From the NCBI RefSeq assembly GCF_033958435.1, contig NC_134161.1:9424001-9488000 (forward strand): 64,000 nucleotides of DNA, read 5' to 3'. The notes beneath the pieces were generated by a model. The model saw only the letters and a list, made by a program, of their open reading frames with translations. It made no database searches and had not been told where the DNA came from. Shown piece after piece: positions 44,861 to 57,060 of this stretch. A program made the position numbers and the translations under genes. The stretch comes from Carettochelys insculpta (Eukaryota > Chordata > Testudines > Carettochelyidae). The stretch's first letter is position 1; each line of letters opens with the position of its first letter.

Positions 44861-46195
44861 GGGCCTTGTTTGTTTATATCTCCTTCTGCTTCCTAGGATT
44901 GACTCCTATTTTGGTCCAAGAGAAATTCCACCTGTCCTATTTTTGCTAATCCTTCTGGCTGACAACTGGTTTGTCTGGTCTTGACCCTGTGGAGGCTCTT
45001 CTCTGTGCCAATGTTTCTCCAGCTGCAGCTTTTTGTCCCTGCTTACGTTAGCCTGCCCTTAGGCTTTGGGGAGGTGACTGCTCCCTTTTGTAGTTCTTCA
45101 GTGTCCATCTGTTATTGTATACATACCCTCATGCGTTAAAGGAAGTGAACCATTTGTCAGGCCAAGATACGCTGGAAAAATTGGGAGGTATAGTTGTAGG
45201 ATATGAATCTGTATATTAAAATTCACTTCTCAGCAGCCAGTTAACATTTGTGATATAAACCTAAGAATATGTTCTTTAGAGAAGGCCTCTTTATGTAAAT
45301 AGAGAAGACAAATGTTTGAACTTTCAAAGGGAAGTGCTAACTCTGTCCTTTTTTAGTACCTGTCCCTATTTTTTCCTCCATGGCAGAAAAATATTGGATG
45401 CCAGCAGAATACATAAAAAAGCAACATTAGGCTCCAGAAATGGTGCAATTAGCAGGATTTCATGCTATCATTTTCCTTTCAGATGAAAGCTCTTTGTGTA
45501 AAATTTATGCTGGGTAGGCTGGTATTTAACGTATGAAGAAAGAAAAGCCAAGCTGGAAGGTGCTTATTAAATGTTGCTAATTAAGATCTCCTCTCCATGT
45601 GTTGTTGACGCGCTTCTTTGGAAAAAGGTTTGCCATGTATGGAAAATGGGTTTGTACAAATGAATGGATGGATGCAAATGCCTCCTGGTAATTTGTTTAG
45701 GCAGGACGGTTTTAGAGGTGTGTTTGTTTTAAGTCTTCAAAGCACATGTTGAAATGCAAGAAGGTGCATGCAAGGGATGTGGATACTAGTGAGTGTGCAA
45801 GAGGCACAGTTATTGGGGGAGTAATAGTGAATGAGGGTATCTGGCAATGTGTGTGAGGTATGGCATAGGTTGTGGGAAAGGCACCCCGGAATTTGTGTGC
45901 AAGCAGAAGATGGGTAGTTTTGAAATATGAGGAGTGCCACTTTTTGTGCTGGAGAAGCAGTGGTGTGGATGTGTACATGGGACGCAGGCAAGGACTTGGG
46001 TCGGGGAGGTGTATCACTGCACAGTTAGGGTGTGTGTGCACACACACGCATGCATGCCTGATTTTTTACCTTAAAACTATCTTTGTAGCTCTGAATGGGG
46101 TGGTGTCTGTATAGTTAATCAGTTTCCTAACTTCCTCACCAAAATGGCTGCCAGGGTTACAGCTTTTCAGAAATAGGGAGCAAATGTACAGTTGA
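44770..46195. other. Unassigned; possible conserved non-coding segment at 45400-45640
   Basis: No gene seen. 45400-45640 has no repeat resemblance and contains TTGCTAATTAAGATC-type homeodomain-site-like motifs. Call it a candidate only. Confidence 0.3.
46029..46060. repeat. Alternating purine-pyrimidine tract (Z-DNA prone)
   Basis: GTGTGTGTGCACACACAC is a perfect self-complementary alternating tract, followed by GCATGCATGCC. Confidence 0.85.
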
Positions 46196-46199
46196 GAGT

Positions 46200-46330
46200 C
46201 TAAAGCAGAGGAATGGGAGTCCAGTTAGCTGAGCTCTGCTCCGCACTCTGCCACTGTGACTGGCTGTGTGCGTTTTAGGAAGAAGTCACCAAGGGCTACA
46301 GTTTCACAAATCTCCTCTGATTCTGGTTCT
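46200..46330 (+). repeat. MIR-like fragment
   Basis: Contains CTCTGCCACTGTGACTGGCT and GAAGAAGTCACC, a degenerate MIR 5' core. Confidence 0.4.
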
Positions 46331-46439
46331 CATTGTTTGGGTACCCGGCTTTGTACCTGAAGCCTGATTTTTCCAGTGTGCCATGTGTCTCACTCTGAGA
46401 CCAGGGGGTTGGTTGGCTAGGAATATTTTAATAAAACAA

Positions 46440-46600
46440 CTACAGGTATCAACTATTATTCATTTGTATAGCAGTAGTACCTAAGGATCCTGTTCATGGA
46501 CTGGGATCTCATTGTGCTAAGTGCTGTACAAACACACAAGAAAAGATGTTTTCTTCCCCATAGGTTTACAGTCTAACCAGTAACAATAACTTTAAACTAA
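46440..46600 (+). repeat. SINE/LINE-tail-like repeat (GTGCTGTACAAACA family)
   Basis: Contains CAGTAGTACCTAAGGATCC, ATTGTGCTAAGTGCTGTACA, and GGTTTACAGTCTAA. The same order occurs at 34298 and 61265, and weakly at 51448. Confidence 0.55.
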
Positions 46601-46604
46601 GCAC

Positions 46605-49600
46605 ACAGTAAGACAGCTGAGTGCAGGAGTGTTGTTAGGATCTCATACCCTGCCATCCTGCTCATCAGGGCTCTCAGAATGATGAGGCCCCATATAGAAA
46701 TGTTGGCTGCCTTTGTGACTCAGTTTTTCCACCCGAGTCAAAGAGGTGCAGTTGGCTACAACAAAAGATTGCAATGTGCTTTGACATCTTCAGTTGAAAG
46801 ATGCTGTGGAAGTGCAAATTGGTAGTCTTGAGTTCTAAAGAGATTGATTTATAACGACATATGCCATAGACAAGGTATAAAAGATTGTTCCAAGAAATGC
46901 ATGCCAGTATAGTATGCAGAGATGTTATTTGTAGCACCAGGCTTGAATGTTTCATGTGGGTTAATATCTGTCCAGTTTATTGTCTCTTTGCCTCTGTTCT
47001 AGCAGCTTCACTCTGGTGCTGAGTTCTGACTTCCCAGCCCTGTGTTGGCTCTGCTCTGCTGGCATCCCTGGAGATGAGAGAATTTGTAGTAATCTTTGCT
47101 CTGTTTTTCCTGAGCTTTTCAAGTGCTTAAGCAATTTAAACCAAATTTCCAAAATGTTTTGATTGAACACTTATGTGCACAATGCGCTCTGGGTAGAGAT
47201 GAAATCATAATTAATGAGTGCTCCTACAGATGTGCACTGTGTACTTCTGCAAAAGAACAGAGCTGTACCACTTCTGCAAAATGAGAGGCTAAAGGCCTGG
47301 ACCAATGCCTATTGAAGTCAATGGGAGTCTTCTTCTGTCTCTAAAAATAGAGGAGGAGAGTGGTCAGTGCAGAAGGGGAGAGAGAGAGCTAATGATTACC
47401 TTCTGTTTACACCGACACTTGCATTTAGCAGCAACAGAGAGAGCTGTAAAGTGCAGAAGTGTAGGAACTGCTTTGCCTGCAACTGAATTGCAGCTGTTTT
47501 TGGGGTGGGACATTGTAGGTGCATCAACAGTTCAGGATCGGAAATGTAAAACATTTGTCTTCCAGCGGTGCTACTTGCATCCACATTCCTTATGTTAAAG
47601 ATGATGCAGGTACTTCCACTCAAATTTGATGGGTTAAATATTCCTAAAAAAAGCTTGTGACAATGGACAATGCACTTCTCTCTGTCTCTGTGGATCGAGA
47701 TCTCAGCTTTCTTCTCCTTTGCCACCCTGTTCCTGACACTGGGATATTTTGGTGTCATTAGAAAGGGTTTCCCTTCTGCACAGGTATATATTAAGAAGTC
47801 TGGGATTTGTTAGGCAAGACATTTATCGAATCCAGAAGCATGCTCTGTCAACAATGCAAGATTACTGTGGCAAAGACAAGATGCTGCTGAAAGTCTGGAC
47901 AATGCTAGCAAAGAAGATTCATTCTGGTGTAATTGATACAAGTCCTCTTTCTTCCTGAAAGACTGATATTTCTACCTGCAAGTGGGAATAGCTTGACCAA
48001 GATTCTTGTGCTGTGAACCATGGTTTTGTTCTGTCGTTTCTGGCAGCCGATGTCCACAGCTCTTCAATCGCAAAAATAAGTATCATCCCGTAGATCCTGC
48101 TACAGCATGCTTTTAAACTGCAACCTCAGGGTCTCCTACAAATTGTTGAATCTTTTAAAATATCAGATACCATCTTGCTGCCTTCCTAAACTGTTTCAGG
48201 GAAATCTCAGGGATCAGCAAGGATGCTGCCAGGGACTGGTGCCAGTTCATGGACAAGTCATGGAAAAATGGTGTGCTACAAGATTTAGTTTGGCTGCTAA
48301 AGTTCAGTTGAATGGCTGCTGTCTCTGATTCACTTTTATTCCAAAGAATTGGTTCTGCAGAAACCAACAGGCTGGCTACATCCAGAGAACACCTCAACAC
48401 AGCCAGGACATAGGTGAGTCACAACAAGGAATGCCCCAGTTGGGCAAATCTCTGTCCCAGCAGTTTGGAAACCTGTCTGCAGGATACACACAGCAAGGAA
48501 TGTTCAGCTTCATGGCATTTAACCTTTGGAAATGACCTGTTAAGACACCTTCTGGCCCAAACATGCCTCTCTGCTCCATTTATGGAATATGAATGTGGGT
48601 TCATAAAATGACTTCAAAATCCTGGCATGTGGTGTTTTGGCTCTGAATGGCTCCCGTGCATCTTAGTTGTAGCAAAAACCATCTACCCACTGTGGAATCA
48701 TTGCAATAATTGACTTTTTTTACCTTTGCTCTGTAGCTCAGGATGTGTTAGATCCCATTGACTGGAACCAGACGTTTTAATCCGGAAAGGTTCAATTCCT
48801 CCATAGGCAAATTCATTCATTTCCATGCAGCTTACTTTTAACAAGATCTTGAAATCCCACATTCTGTCCACTTTGCATGGAACATCCCACAATGAAAGAG
48901 CTGCTGCTTCTTGCCTGGCACCTTTGGCTTTACTCCTTCCTCTACTCTGCAGTATGCTGATTATCTCTGTGGTTGCCACATCAGTCCAGAGATGATAGTT
49001 CCCTGGTAAAGAGGTTCCATGTGCACATCTGAAGGGGCTTTGGCCACTGCAGGCAAACATTACGTAGAGAACATATGTCACACTCAGGGATGAGACTACT
49101 GAGGTTGCTCCAAAATTCTAACCTTTTATAATGCAAAATGTATTTTTGCATATCATTTTTGTGCTTTGAAGATTTAACATCACACACATTCTGTGAAGCA
49201 CTGGGAGAGAGCACATATTTTCCATGTTTAAGTAGCTTTGGGCTTCCCAAAAAAGCTCCATGACTACAGAAGGGTGAACCTTTTATCGTGAAGATGGGGT
49301 TAATTTTCCAGGTTTGTTCCTCCACAGCTTAGAATTCCAACAGCTGACTTTCTGTTAGGGGCAAACGAAACACAAACTCACACCCAGCTTCAGTTGTCAT
49401 GACGGGACTGGAACCCAAGCTTTTCCTGAGTAACATTTCCTTCATTATCTTTCAGTAATGTAGCAGCTGTTCCTGTCAATTACATCTGAACAAGAAGTGC
49501 CAAAATATTGAGACAGAAACACTCTCTCTCCTGGTCCTCCTCCCCTGAATGACAACAGGAAAGAACAGAGCTTTCATAAAGAACTCTGTCCTTATGAAAG

Positions 49601-50530
49601 CTCCTGCCTGTTTCTCATGTTTGTCTGGACCCAGCCTTTTGACTACAGGTGGATTTGGATCCCAAATCCTGGATCTCCTCATTCTTAAACTTTTCTGGAA
49701 GGGGAAACATTCAACAGCTGGACCTTAGCTTTACAAATGCACCCTGTGTTTATAAAAAGACCCATTCAGAGTCCCAGGTCTGAACACTCTCCAAGCTTTA
49801 TCCAGATTTGATATCTTGGAATCCATTTCTGCCTTTAATTACCCTCCGACGTCCTCACGAGGCCCTTCCCTTCTCCTTCACCACATAGGTGTTTCTCTGA
49901 CAGAATACTCCAGGTCCTGAGTTGTAGCACTGTCAGGGATAGCAGGAGAGTTTTCTTTAAATACCAGTCACTTTTTCATGCAAATAAGTTTCTGCCTTCT
50001 GTCACTGATGAGCAAGAAGATAATTTATATATCTCAGACTTTCAGTGGTGGTTATTTAACTGAATTTTGCTAATCCGTTCCCCTACCCTCCCCTCATTTA
50101 AGAGGTAAACTTGACACTTCCTTGCAGGCTAGTCATATGCGCTTGCTTATAATGTGACTTGATCCTCGGAGCTCCCATCTTCTGTTTCTTGAGATACTAA
50201 TAGTGAATAAACAGAAATTCAATGAAAGTGAGGGCTTCTCCCCAGCGGGTTGCAAAGGGATATTTAATAAGAGCGTGCAGCAACAAAAATAGACTCCAAG
50301 TCACTTGATAAGAATAGTATTTCCTGCCAAGAGAGCTCTTGTGTAGAACAATCAATATGGAGTGGAAATGAGAAGCAAGGGTTTCATGGAACAATTTGCA
50401 TTCACAAGGTCAGCCTGTGTGTAAGGGGGACGTTTGCAGTTGTCTAACAGTTATGTTTGCCATAAGATGTAAATGGTGAGGCTCTGATCAACTGTGTAGA
50501 AATTTAACATCCCATGTCTGATTGTCAATA
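46605..50530. other. No gene or clear repeat seen
   Basis: About 3.9 kb without a recognisable element except a 12 bp perfect inverted repeat, GAGCTTTCATAA / TTATGAAAGCTC, at 49568-49603. Frames are short and their translations match nothing known to me. Confidence 0.4.
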
Positions 50531-50851
50531 CAAGTTGAATCTCTCTATTCCAGCACCCTTGGGACCTGACTGATGCCAAACGAGAGAATTTGCCAAACCA
50601 CAGGAAGTCAATATTTAGCCGTATCACCAACGCTTCCACTGCTTACTGGGCTCTTAAACATTTAAGAGTAAATTACAGTTAAATAACAGCATAGAACACT
50701 CAGAGCCAGGACTGGTGGCTGTAAACATACTTTATGGGACCACAGGAAACTTGTCAACATCCAAGATAAGTGGTCGTCTGGCTAACTAAAATTATGCTGG
50801 ATTATGGATGTTGCCGGAAGAGAGAATGCTGAACTAGAGAGGTTTAACCTG
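50531..50851. mobile_element. Terminal-inverted-repeat element (MITE)
   Basis: The left end CAAGTTGAATCTCTCTATTC is matched by the reverse complement of the right end, CAGGTTAAACCTCTCTAGTT, with about 16 of 20 positions equal. Length is 321 bp. The interior has no coding content and shares its right half with 24545-24745. Confidence 0.75.
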
Positions 50852-52560
50852 TGTAACACCAACTTTAAGCTCCTTAGACTGTCAGAAGAGTCTAAAAGGG
50901 TCAAAGCTTAGTAAATAACTTTTTTTTGGTTCCATGGCTGAACCAAAGAATCCTAATTATTTTTTGCTTTGTGTGGACCCAAACCAGCAATTTCAAATTA
51001 TTTCAAATCCAATTAAATATTTTGTTTGACCCTAAATGAACTCTTGTTTTCTCATTTTGCTTAACATGGGCATATTTTTACCTGTTGTTTGTTAAATGAG
51101 TCTGGCTAACTTCTAAAATGAAAAGTCAAACTGTTTCATTTAGAAAACAATTCCACTTTTTTAAAGTCTTTTTTTTTCTTTGAAATTGAAAACATTTTGC
51201 CCAATTTGAAGAAAATTTAAAATTCATTGTGGCTGACGTGAAATTGTATTTTTTAGCAAATGAACAATGAAAAGGAAATTTTTGCCCAGCTCTAAAAAGG
51301 AAAATTAATATAAACAGGAATTTTTTCTTTCCATTTTGCTTTCTACAATGGGTAGTGTGGAAATCCTGAATGACTCACATGAAGGCTACTCCGTTTTGTC
51401 TTCTGCCTAAAGTTTGTTGTTTGTGAATATTGCTATCCCTTTTGTGGTAGGCATTATACAAACAGAGTGATAGTTTTGGTCCCCATGAGATTTTACAATC
51501 AGGTGGGGGTATGTGTATATATAAAAACTAAGTTTGATAATGGTAAAATAGATATTTGCCTAAATTGTTGTCAGGTAGATAGATAACAGATACTGGATTT
51601 CTTTCCAGAAGTGGCTTCTTTTTAATGTTTGGGCATGTGATAAAATGCTTATCTAAACTCTCTCTGAATGCTCATTCATGCTACATACATACCAAACTGC
51701 AGTTACCTGACTATTGAAAAGAAGAGAAAATGTTCTCCTGTATCTGATTAGTACCCTTTATACCATGTATACTTAGTATGGAGGGCTTTTCTTTCCCCCA
51801 AGGCATTTTCAGACTCATTATAATCTGTCAATTTATCCAGTAGAACTGAAATGATTTTTGAAATGATCCACCACTGACTCCTTCATCGAGAAGAAGAGAG
51901 AAGCCCACTAGCCATACAAAAGGGAAACATCTGCCCTCAGTTCTCTGCATAGTTGGTTGTGGACTGATGTGTGTTCTGTCATAAGGCTTTTTTCTGTTTT
52001 GCCTTAAAGTAAATCCCAGCCCCTCCATCTAATGAAATGAACCAAAATACGACGGAGAGGGGATAGGAAGGGAATGAACCAGTTGAGACACTTTCGGAAC
52101 AGGAATTGAACCCTGATCTGGAAATTGGAAGAGCAATTCTGTGGGTAGCTGCTGAGCCCTGGGTGGATCCCTGCACACAGCCGGATATGCCACGTGCTGG
52201 GCAGGTCAGAGCCAGGTGCTGCAGGGGCAGGACAGATCCAACCACTCATGTTGTTGTGGCCCAGCTGCTGTCAGCTAGAGTCTGAGGGGCATGCAGGGTC
52301 TGGCACATGTTCTTGTGCAGCCTGGACAATAGCCTCAACTGAACCTGTCTCCCTGAGTGGAGCTAGTGCTCTGTGACCCTTAACTCCCCTCTTTGCACTC
52401 TGGGAATGGCTCCTTGTGTGATGGAGTCCTGGGTCCTTGAGAGAGAACTTTTCCCTGGCTATTCTTCTCTTTGAGTGGCTTCTGCAGCTCTGGGTCTATG
52501 GCATGAAATGGACTGAGAAGACAAATTCTTACTGTATTGAAAAGCATCAAGTTTTATTAT
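50852..52560. other. AT-rich unassigned sequence
   Basis: A weak member of the GTGCTGTACAAACA family may lie at 51448-51510. No gene seen. Confidence 0.4.
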
Positions 52561-52564
52561 TTCT

Positions 52565-53375
52565 CTATTACCCGTTCAGAGAGATCTTGGAGTCATTGTG
52601 GATAGTTCTCTGAAAACATCCACTGAATGTGCAGCAGCTGTCAAAAGAGCAAACAGAATGTTAGGAATCATTTAAAATGGGAAAGAGAATAGGATAGAGA
52701 ATGCCTTACTGCCTCTATATAAATCCACAGTACGCACACGTTTTGAATACTGCATATAGATGTGGCTGCCTCATTTCAGAAGAAGCTATCTTGGCATTGG
52801 AAAAGGTTCAGAAAAGGGCAACAAAAATGATTAGAGGTTTGGACTGGTGCCATTTGAAAAAAGATTATAAAGTCTGGGACATGTCAGCTTAGAAAAGAGG
52901 GAACTAAACTGTGATGTGATAGAGGTCTATAAAATCATGACTGCTATGGAGAAAGTGAATAAATAAAAGTTATTTACTTGTTCCCATAACATACAAACTA
53001 AGAGTCACCAAGTGAAATTATTAGGTAGCAGTTTTAAAACAAACAAAAGGAAGTTTTGTTCATGCAGCATGTGTGGAACTCCTTGCCAGAGGATGTTGTG
53101 AAAACCAGGACTTTAATAGGGTTCAAAAAAGAACTAGATAAATTCAGGGAGGATAGGTCCAGCAATAGTTATTAGCCAGAATGTGTAGGAATGGTGTTCC
53201 TAGCCTGTTTGTCAGAGGCTGGAAATGGGTGACAGGGAATGGATCACTTGATAATTACCTGTTCTGTTCACTTCCTCTGGGTCATCTGGCATTGGCCACT
53301 GTTGGAAAGCAGACTACTGGACTAGGTGGAGCTTGGGTCTGACCCAGTATGGCTGTCCTTAAGCTCTTATAACAG
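52565..53375 (+). mobile_element. CR1 LINE 3' end, second subfamily
   Basis: Contains GAGAGATCTTGGAGTCATTG, TTTGAATACTGCATATAGAT, AAAGGGCAACAAAAATGATT and CTTGATAATTACCTGTTCTG. It ends GGTCTGACCCAGTATGGCTG and CTTAAGCTCTTAT, the terminus of an older CR1 subfamily distinct from that at 59445. Frames are broken. Confidence 0.85.
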
Positions 53376-53710
53376 CAGCTCTCATCAAATATTTCCAAGA
53401 ATCAAGTTAACTACCCCGTTCAGTTATCTTCCATTTCCCCTGCAGCTTCCTGGCTGCCCAGTTCCATTCATGAGTGGGCAGCTCAGAGCATCACAATGGA
53501 AGCTGCTCTTGCGGTATTTCCTGGCCAGCCAGAATGGGAAATGCCAGGTGCCCCAGAAGAAAATCTGTCTCCTGATTCCGCTCCTCCCCTGCCCCTCAAC
53601 ACGCTGTCTTTTGCTCCTTGACTGTCTAAATGATGCTTTCTGAGACCTCATGTCTCCAGCGCTGCCTGGGGGATGCAGTTTCCTATGGAAGTATCTGCAC
53701 TGCTCCTTGA

Positions 53711-54418
53711 GGCTACGTCTACACGTGAAGCCTACATCGAAGTAGCCTATTTTGATGTGGCGACATCGAAATAGGCTATTTCGATGAATAACGTCTACAC
53801 GTCCTCCAGGGCTGGCAACGTCGACGTTCAACACGACGTTGCACAGCACCACATCAAAATAGGCGCTGCGAGGGAACGTCTACACGCCAAAGTAGCACAC
53901 ATCGAAATAAGGGTGCCAGGCACAGCTGCAGACAGGGTCACAGGGCGGACTCAACAGCAAGCCGCTCCCTTAAAGGGCCCCTCCCAGACACAGTTGCACC
54001 AAACAACACAAGATACACAGAGCCGACAACTGGTTGCAGACCCTGTGCATGCAGCATGGATCCCCAGCTGCAGCAGCAGCAGCCAGAAGCCCTGGGCTAA
54101 GGGCTGCTGCACACGGTGACCATAGAGCCCCGCAGGGGCTGGAGAGAGAGTGTCTCTCAACCCCTCAGCTGATGGCCGCCATGGCGGACCCGCTATTTTG
54201 AAGTTGCGGGACGTGCAACGACTACACGGTCCCTACTTTGATGTTGAACGTCGAAGTAGGGCGCTATTCCCATCCCCTCATGGGGTTAGCGGCTTCGACG
54301 TCTCGCCGCCTAACGTCGATGTTAACATTGAAATAGCGCCCAACACGTGTAGCCGTGACGGGCGCTATTTCGAAGTTAGTGCCACTACTTCGAAGTAGCG
54401 TGCACGTGTAGAGACGGC
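53711..54418 (+). mobile_element. Non-autonomous Harbinger derivative with both ends and target duplication
   Basis: The left end GGCTACGTCTACACGTG is matched by the right end read in reverse, GCCGTCTCTACACGTG. CTACTTCGAAGTAG-type blocks lie near the right end. The element is flanked by TTGA on both sides (53707-53710 and 54419-54422), which contains the TNA-type 3 bp duplication expected of Harbinger. The first ~350 bp parallel 13471-13860 up to the Gln-rich start codon region (ATG at 54057). The transposase body is then deleted and the right ~300 bp retained. It is an internal-deletion derivative of the element family at 13471. Confidence 0.85.
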
Positions 54419-54422
54419 TTGA

Positions 54423-55214
54423 GTCAGCAGTAGGCAGAGAGAGATGTCTCTGAAACAAATTCCCAGATCCAAACACTGCAAACTTTGCCATCGGTGTCCA
54501 GCTTTTATAGCTTGAGCCTCTTGCTCTCATGGTGGGCAAGTCACTAATATCAAATGCAATTAGAACCTATTGTAATATCCTCATCTCTCCAAATCCTTGA
54601 CAAAATGAGAGGAGGGGCAGCATTAACCTGGACCAGGTGACTGCAGGCTGCCAGAGTGGTGCAGAGCAGGACAGTTCTTCAAGATGCATGTTTTATCAGA
54701 GGGATTCAGTATATCCGTGGTTTCCCCTTCACTAGTTTTGCCTCCTTCCACAACCTGCCTGCTTGCACACGACTGAGGAGCCTGCAGTGTGAGTTGTCTC
54801 TCTGAGTTCCATTAACCTGTTTCTGCTCTGCTGTCCGATGCCTTGTGGGGGCGAGATGCTCCAAAACTAGAAGTGTGTGTTTGTATGGTGGCAGCAGATT
54901 GCACTCTGCTTGTATGCTTGGAAATGAGGCCATTTTTCTCCACCACATTCAACCATAGCTCAGATGTTAAGTGGGAGTTGGCAGCAATAGGAAACCAGTC
55001 TTTGGTCGTGAGTGGCCTGGCCCTGTGGAAGTGAGAAGAGGAAGGCACTACAGTCACGTGCCACTGGTGTTTAAGGTCTGTAAATGCCCCAGCACGTCCC
55101 CATGTCCCTCCCTCCCATACCCTCAGAAAATCCCTGGCACTTCCCCACATCCCTTTAAGAAGGGGGCTTGAGGGGTGGCTGCAACAGGAGGTGACAGGAG
55201 TTTTCTCCAGTGCA
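54423..55214. other. No gene or clear repeat seen
   Basis: Nothing assigned. Confidence 0.4.
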
Positions 55215-55218
55215 GAGG

Positions 55219-55412
55219 CAATGTTTTTTATCTTTTTCATCCATGTGCAGGGTTTTTTCAGAATACATGTTTTGCGTGCACCGAGGCATGTGTGAATGTG
55301 CGCCAGCAGTAGAAACCTAAAACTTAACTTTAGGCACTCTGCTAATCAGCTGGGTGGCCTATGAATCCCTCCTGAGCAGCTGCGCAAGTGCACACCTTAC
55401 AGGAAACACTGG
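55219..55412 (+). repeat. Repeat family X, copy 4
   Basis: Contains TTTTTCATCCATGTGCAGGG, GCACCGAGGCATGTGTGAAT, GGCACTCTGCTAATCAGCTG, ATCCCTCCTGAGCAGCTGCG and CACCTTACAGGAAACACTGG. It is the longest copy, about 194 bp. Confidence 0.65.
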
Positions 55413-55772
55413 CAGAGGGGAGTCTTCGTTGATTCTTTCCGACCATTCTAAGGCTTTTTGTTTACTGCTTACATTGCACCAATTGGCCGTAGTTGTGTCT
55501 GGCTCTCCATAAAGTCATGGAGGGAGGTTATTCGCAGGTTGAAGCTGGACTGAGATTCTCTTGTCTGAGACTGATGAGAAGCTTTTTATCATAGCACACA
55601 GTGCTGCCTTATATTTGCATGTAGCTGTGAAAAAGGCAGTCTACCCTGCCCTTGGAAAAGGGGCTGAATTTTGATATTTATTTTGTGGGGTACCAGGGGG
55701 TCATTTGAAACAGCAGACTCTTATGTGGGTGCCGTGAGAGGATTTTACTGGTGACAGTCTCTCTCTAGGTTG

Positions 55773-56540
55773 CCCTGGGGTAGTCATCTGCAATCTGTGG
55801 CTCCAGAGCCGCATATAGGTCTTCAAGGACTTCTCTTTGTGGCTCCCAATGATATAATTGAAAAGAAAAAAAACTCTTGTTATTTCTGATAAATGGTGAA
55901 TGTGTAAAAGCCCCAAAATGAACAAATAGCAAATGATATGTGATCTCAAAGCACTGGATAACTCCCCCTTTAATATGTGCAGTGCATTGCAGGATATGAT
56001 ACTGTATCTGTGTTTTGAAAGTGTTGCGAGTAAAGTCTTGATTTTGAAAAGGAAAAAGAAACTTGCAGCATTCCTGCTATGAAGGGCAGCACACGCTTTA
56101 AGAAAGAAAACTGAAATTAAACATAAACTAAAATTAGCATAATTAAAGGAGGGTTAAAATGGCTCCCAAAAAGAGGAGAATTGATGCTAAAAACAGAAAT
56201 TTCAAACTGAATGGATCCAATCCTTCACATTTACATTGTTCATCTGGACTTTGTCTCATTTACAACGAGAAATCGCGAACATCAAAAAATGCAACCTCGA
56301 GAGAATATGTAAAAAAATTAGTGAATGCCCTGCAGTAAACATGTATTGCATTACAAACCATTGTGTGCACTGTACTTAAAATAGGGGTTACAAAAGGTAT
56401 GGTTTGACATTATTTATTAAGGACCGTCTCGTATTCACATGCATTGCAGCTCTTGAATTATTGTTGTTTACTGATTTTTTTTTTTTTTTTTTTTTTAAAA
56501 AAAAGGCTCCTCTTGATATTTTGGTTGCCAACCCCTGCAC
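55773..56540 (+). mobile_element. hAT element deletion derivative with transposase N-terminus
   Basis: The left end region has GGCTCCAGAGCCGCATA, characteristic of hAT elements. At 56158 an ATG starts a short open stretch (MAPKKRRIDAKNRNF, then a degenerate zinc-finger-like region with CLIYNEK) matching the N-terminus of hAT transposases of the GTF2IRD2-like type. The rest of the transposase is absent. The right end is TTGGTTGCCAACCCCTG (to about 56537), a standard hAT terminus. A T22A8 tract (56475-56504) lies just inside it. The left boundary is approximate and no target duplication is clear. Confidence 0.7.
56158..56305 (+). pseudogene. hAT transposase N-terminal fragment
   Basis: The translation from ATG 56158 is basic at the start, then shows the spacing of a BED-type finger (CSSGLCLIYNEK), but with the first Cys pair disturbed and an early loss of frame. 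Too short to act. Confidence 0.6.
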
Positions 56541-56939
56541 AAGGGTACAATAATACACTCACTCTAGAAGCTGTATAATATTCTTGCTGAGCTTATTTGC
56601 ATCACAAATATGCAGACCATTTGACATAAGGAGTCTGAAACCCTTGTTAATTTTCTGCAGCCTGTCAGTGAGCTTGGGCTCCAAGGAGTGAAAAAAAAGC
56701 CCAACCCTTGGTCCATTCAGCCTGCTGTTTCCTGCTTTATTTTTAGTTCTCTTTCTGCCTCAGTGGAGGAAAGTCAATGAGAAAAAATGTGATTATTTCT
56801 CAAGCAGTAACCTCTTCTCCACCTTCTGCCAAGGGAAAATGTAATAGATATATCATTAGCTCCATTCTCTTCCATAGGCAGACTCTGTTATATTAGCAAC
56901 TAGAGATAAGATGAATTTTAAAAGGTTCAGCGCTGGTCA

Positions 56940-57060
56940 GTAGTGGTTAGAGCAAAATGCTTAGAGCCAGGATTTCTAAGAACTATTCTTAGCTCTGCCT
57001 CAGAGTCCTCAGTGACCTTAGGCAAGCAACTTATTCTTTCTGGCCTATTTTTCCTTTCAG
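56940..57060 (+). repeat. MIR-like fragment interrupted at 57061
   Basis: Contains tcttagctctgcctcagagt and AGTGACCTTAGGCAAGCAAC. It appears to be split by the element at 57063: a MIR-type tail with GTGCCTCAGTTTCCTCAG follows at 57675. Confidence 0.55.

Noticed and set aside
55773..56540. Domesticated hAT host gene
   Set aside because: Only the N-terminal ~45 codons resemble transposase, and hAT ends flank it. It is a deletion derivative of a transposon.
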